DNA from: REEB95 sp050729835
GTDB lineage: Bacteria; Pseudomonadota; Alphaproteobacteria; ATCC43930; CGMCC-115725
DNA length: 64,000 bases
Assembly (NCBI GenBank): GCA_050729835.1
Contig: JBOHLS010000015.1
Span: forward strand, 1 to 64,000
Direction of reading: 5' to 3'
In this document: positions 62,866 through 64,000 of the stretch, piece after piece
Layout of the letters: every line of letters begins with the position of its first letter
How positions within the stretch are numbered: the first letter of the stretch is position 1
Notes under the pieces: model-generated
The model's input: the letters and a program-made list of their open reading frames with translations, nothing else
What the model was told of the DNA's origin: nothing
The model's database searches: none
Made by a program: the position numbers and the translations under genes

Positions 62866-63479
62866 GTCGGCTTGTCCTCGCTCGCCGCCTTCTCGTCGCC
62901 CGGCAGGATCTCGTTCATGCCTTCCCACGGCGAGAGGAAGTCGAAGCTGCGGAATTCCTGCTTGAGCTTCACCGGCTCGTAGACGACGCGCTTCTGCTCC
63001 TCGTCGTAACGCACCTCGACGTAGCCGGTGAGCGGAAAGTCCTTGCGCAGCGGATGGCCCTCGAAGCCGTAATCGGTGAGGATGCGGCGCAGGTCCGGGT
63101 GATCGGCGAAATAGACCCCGAGCAGGTCCCAGCATTCGCGCTCGAACCAGCCAGCGGCGCTATAGACCGGCGTGGCCGATGGCACCGGCGTCTGCTCGTC
63201 GGTGGCGACCTTGAGCCGGATACGGCGGTTGTGCATCAGGCTGAGCAGGTTGTAGACGACCTCGAGCCGCTCCGGCCGCTCGGGATAATCGACGCCGCAG
63301 ATGTCGACCAGAACGTCGAAGCGGCAGCCGGGATCGTCGCGCAGGAATTGCAGCACGCGCACGATCGCCTCGCGCCGCACGCCGACAATCAGCTCGCCAT
63401 GCGCGATTTCTCGCCGCAGCACGTCTTGCGGAAAGGCGGCGGCCACCTTTTCGCCGAGGGCCTCAAGCGGCTGGGTCAT
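62862..63479 (-). CDS. nuoC: NADH-quinone oxidoreductase subunit C
   Basis: A 205-residue 30-kDa-type subunit with VDICGVDYPERPERLEVVYN, ERECWDLLGVYFADHPDLRR (the signature ERExxDxxGxxFxxHPxLRRIL) and GHPLRKDFPLTGYVEVRYDE. Separate nuoC and nuoD genes, as usual outside enterobacteria. Confidence 0.97.
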   Translation of the reverse strand: MTQPLEALGEKVAAAFPQDVLRREIAHGELIVGVRREAIVRVLQFLRDDPGCRFDVLVDICGVDYPERPERLEVVYNLLSLMHNRRIRLKVATDEQTPVPSATPVYSAAGWFERECWDLLGVYFADHPDLRRILTDYGFEGHPLRKDFPLTGYVEVRYDEEQKRVVYEPVKLKQEFRSFDFLSPWEGMNEILPGDEKAASEDKPT

Positions 63480-63504
63480 TCTTCGTCCTGTCGAGCATCA
63501 CGGT

Positions 63505-63996
63505 TCAACGCGCGAAGCGCCGCTCGCGATGGATCTTCTTTTGCAGTTGCAACACGCCATAAAGCAATGCTTCGGCGGTGGGCGGACAGCCGGGGACATA
63601 GATGTCCACTGGCACGATGCGGTCGCAGCCACGCACCACCGAGTAGGAATAATGGTAATAGCCGCCGCCGTTGGCGCACGAGCCCATCGAGATCACCCAG
63701 CGCGGCTCGGCCATCTGGTCGTAGACTTTGCGCAGCGCCGGCGCCATCTTATTGCATAGCGTGCCGGCGACGATCATCACGTCGGACTGGCGCGGGCTCG
63801 GCCGGAACACCACGCCGAAGCGGTCGAGGTCGTAACGCGAGGCGGCGGTGTGCATCATCTCGACCGCACAGCAGGCGAGGCCGAAGGTCATCGGCCAGAG
63901 CGAGCCGGTCTGGGCCCATTTCACCAGATTATCGACCGTCGACAGGATGAATCCCTGACGGCGAGCCTCGGAAAAGGTCTCGGCGGGCGCAATCAC
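63505..63996 (-). CDS. nuoB: NADH-quinone oxidoreductase subunit B (5' end at window edge)
   Basis: At least 163 residues of the subunit that holds cluster N2: GLACCAVEMMHTAASRYDLD, MGSCANGGGYYHYSYS and VPGCPPTAEALLYG supply the ligands. A GTG at 63996 could be the start, but family members often have 10-20 more residues, so the gene may continue beyond the edge. nuoA should lie just outside. Confidence 0.95.
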   Translation of the reverse strand: MIAPAETFSEARRQGFILSTVDNLVKWAQTGSLWPMTFGLACCAVEMMHTAASRYDLDRFGVVFRPSPRQSDVMIVAGTLCNKMAPALRKVYDQMAEPRWVISMGSCANGGGYYHYSYSVVRGCDRIVPVDIYVPGCPPTAEALLYGVLQLQKKIHRERRFAR

Positions 63997-64000
63997 TCCC

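Overview
The window is GC-rich chromosomal DNA, almost certainly from an alphaproteobacterium. The argument is gene order: nuoB-C-D-E-F-G-H-I-J-K-L-M-N, birA, coaX, rnj, mce, a DUF1467 gene, proS, lolC, lolD and dnaE all lie on the minus strand in an arrangement familiar from that class, and RNase J and DUF1467 are typical of it. No rRNA, tRNA or CRISPR array was seen. I cannot name the genus.

Layout. 0-7.7 kb: a biotin locus (bioB-bioA leftward, bioF-bioD rightward), a formyltransferase and a two-subunit Rieske dioxygenase. 7.78-16.33 kb: accessory island 1, with a truncated IS3 element, a family B DNA polymerase, an AraC regulator, a small secreted peptide, an epoxide hydrolase, a short-chain dehydrogenase and an Ohr peroxidase. 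16.5-24.6 kb: a branched-chain-type binding protein, a nitrate/sulfonate/taurine-type ABC importer and a lone molybdenum hydroxylase large subunit. 24.6-28.7 kb: GDP-fucose synthesis (gmd, fcl), a glycosyltransferase-GtrA fusion and hspQ. 29-43 kb: housekeeping genes (dnaE, lolC/D, proS, tag, mmsA, mce) with small genes and two clearly broken ones (an LVIVD-repeat protein with a one-base insertion; an AzgA-type permease with an internal deletion). 43.2-49.5 kb: rnj and coaX, separated by accessory island 2. 49.5-64 kb: birA and the complex I operon, running off the right edge in nuoB.

The most notable part is accessory island 2 (44888-48558). It has 25-bp perfect terminal inverted repeats and an 8-bp target duplication (CCCTCGAG), and it encodes an IS1595-family transposase, so it reads as an intact IS1595-type transposon with cargo. 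The cargo is two divergent, translationally coupled operons: transposase, a 53-aa basic protein and a Rap1a/Tai-like secreted protein on one side; an AlbA_2/HATPase protein and a ClpP-like protease on the other. Two identical perfect palindromes (CACCGGTTA-N9-TAACCGGTG), 63 bp apart, sit between them.

Island 1 shows a parallel design. It has long imperfect terminal inverted repeats (18 bp perfect at the tips) and a 14-bp flanking duplication, and it also splits a dispersed palindromic repeat; removing it rebuilds a full-length copy of that repeat. No transposase for it is visible. Three families of intergenic palindromic repeats are scattered through the window, and members of one family are the insertion sites of both islands.
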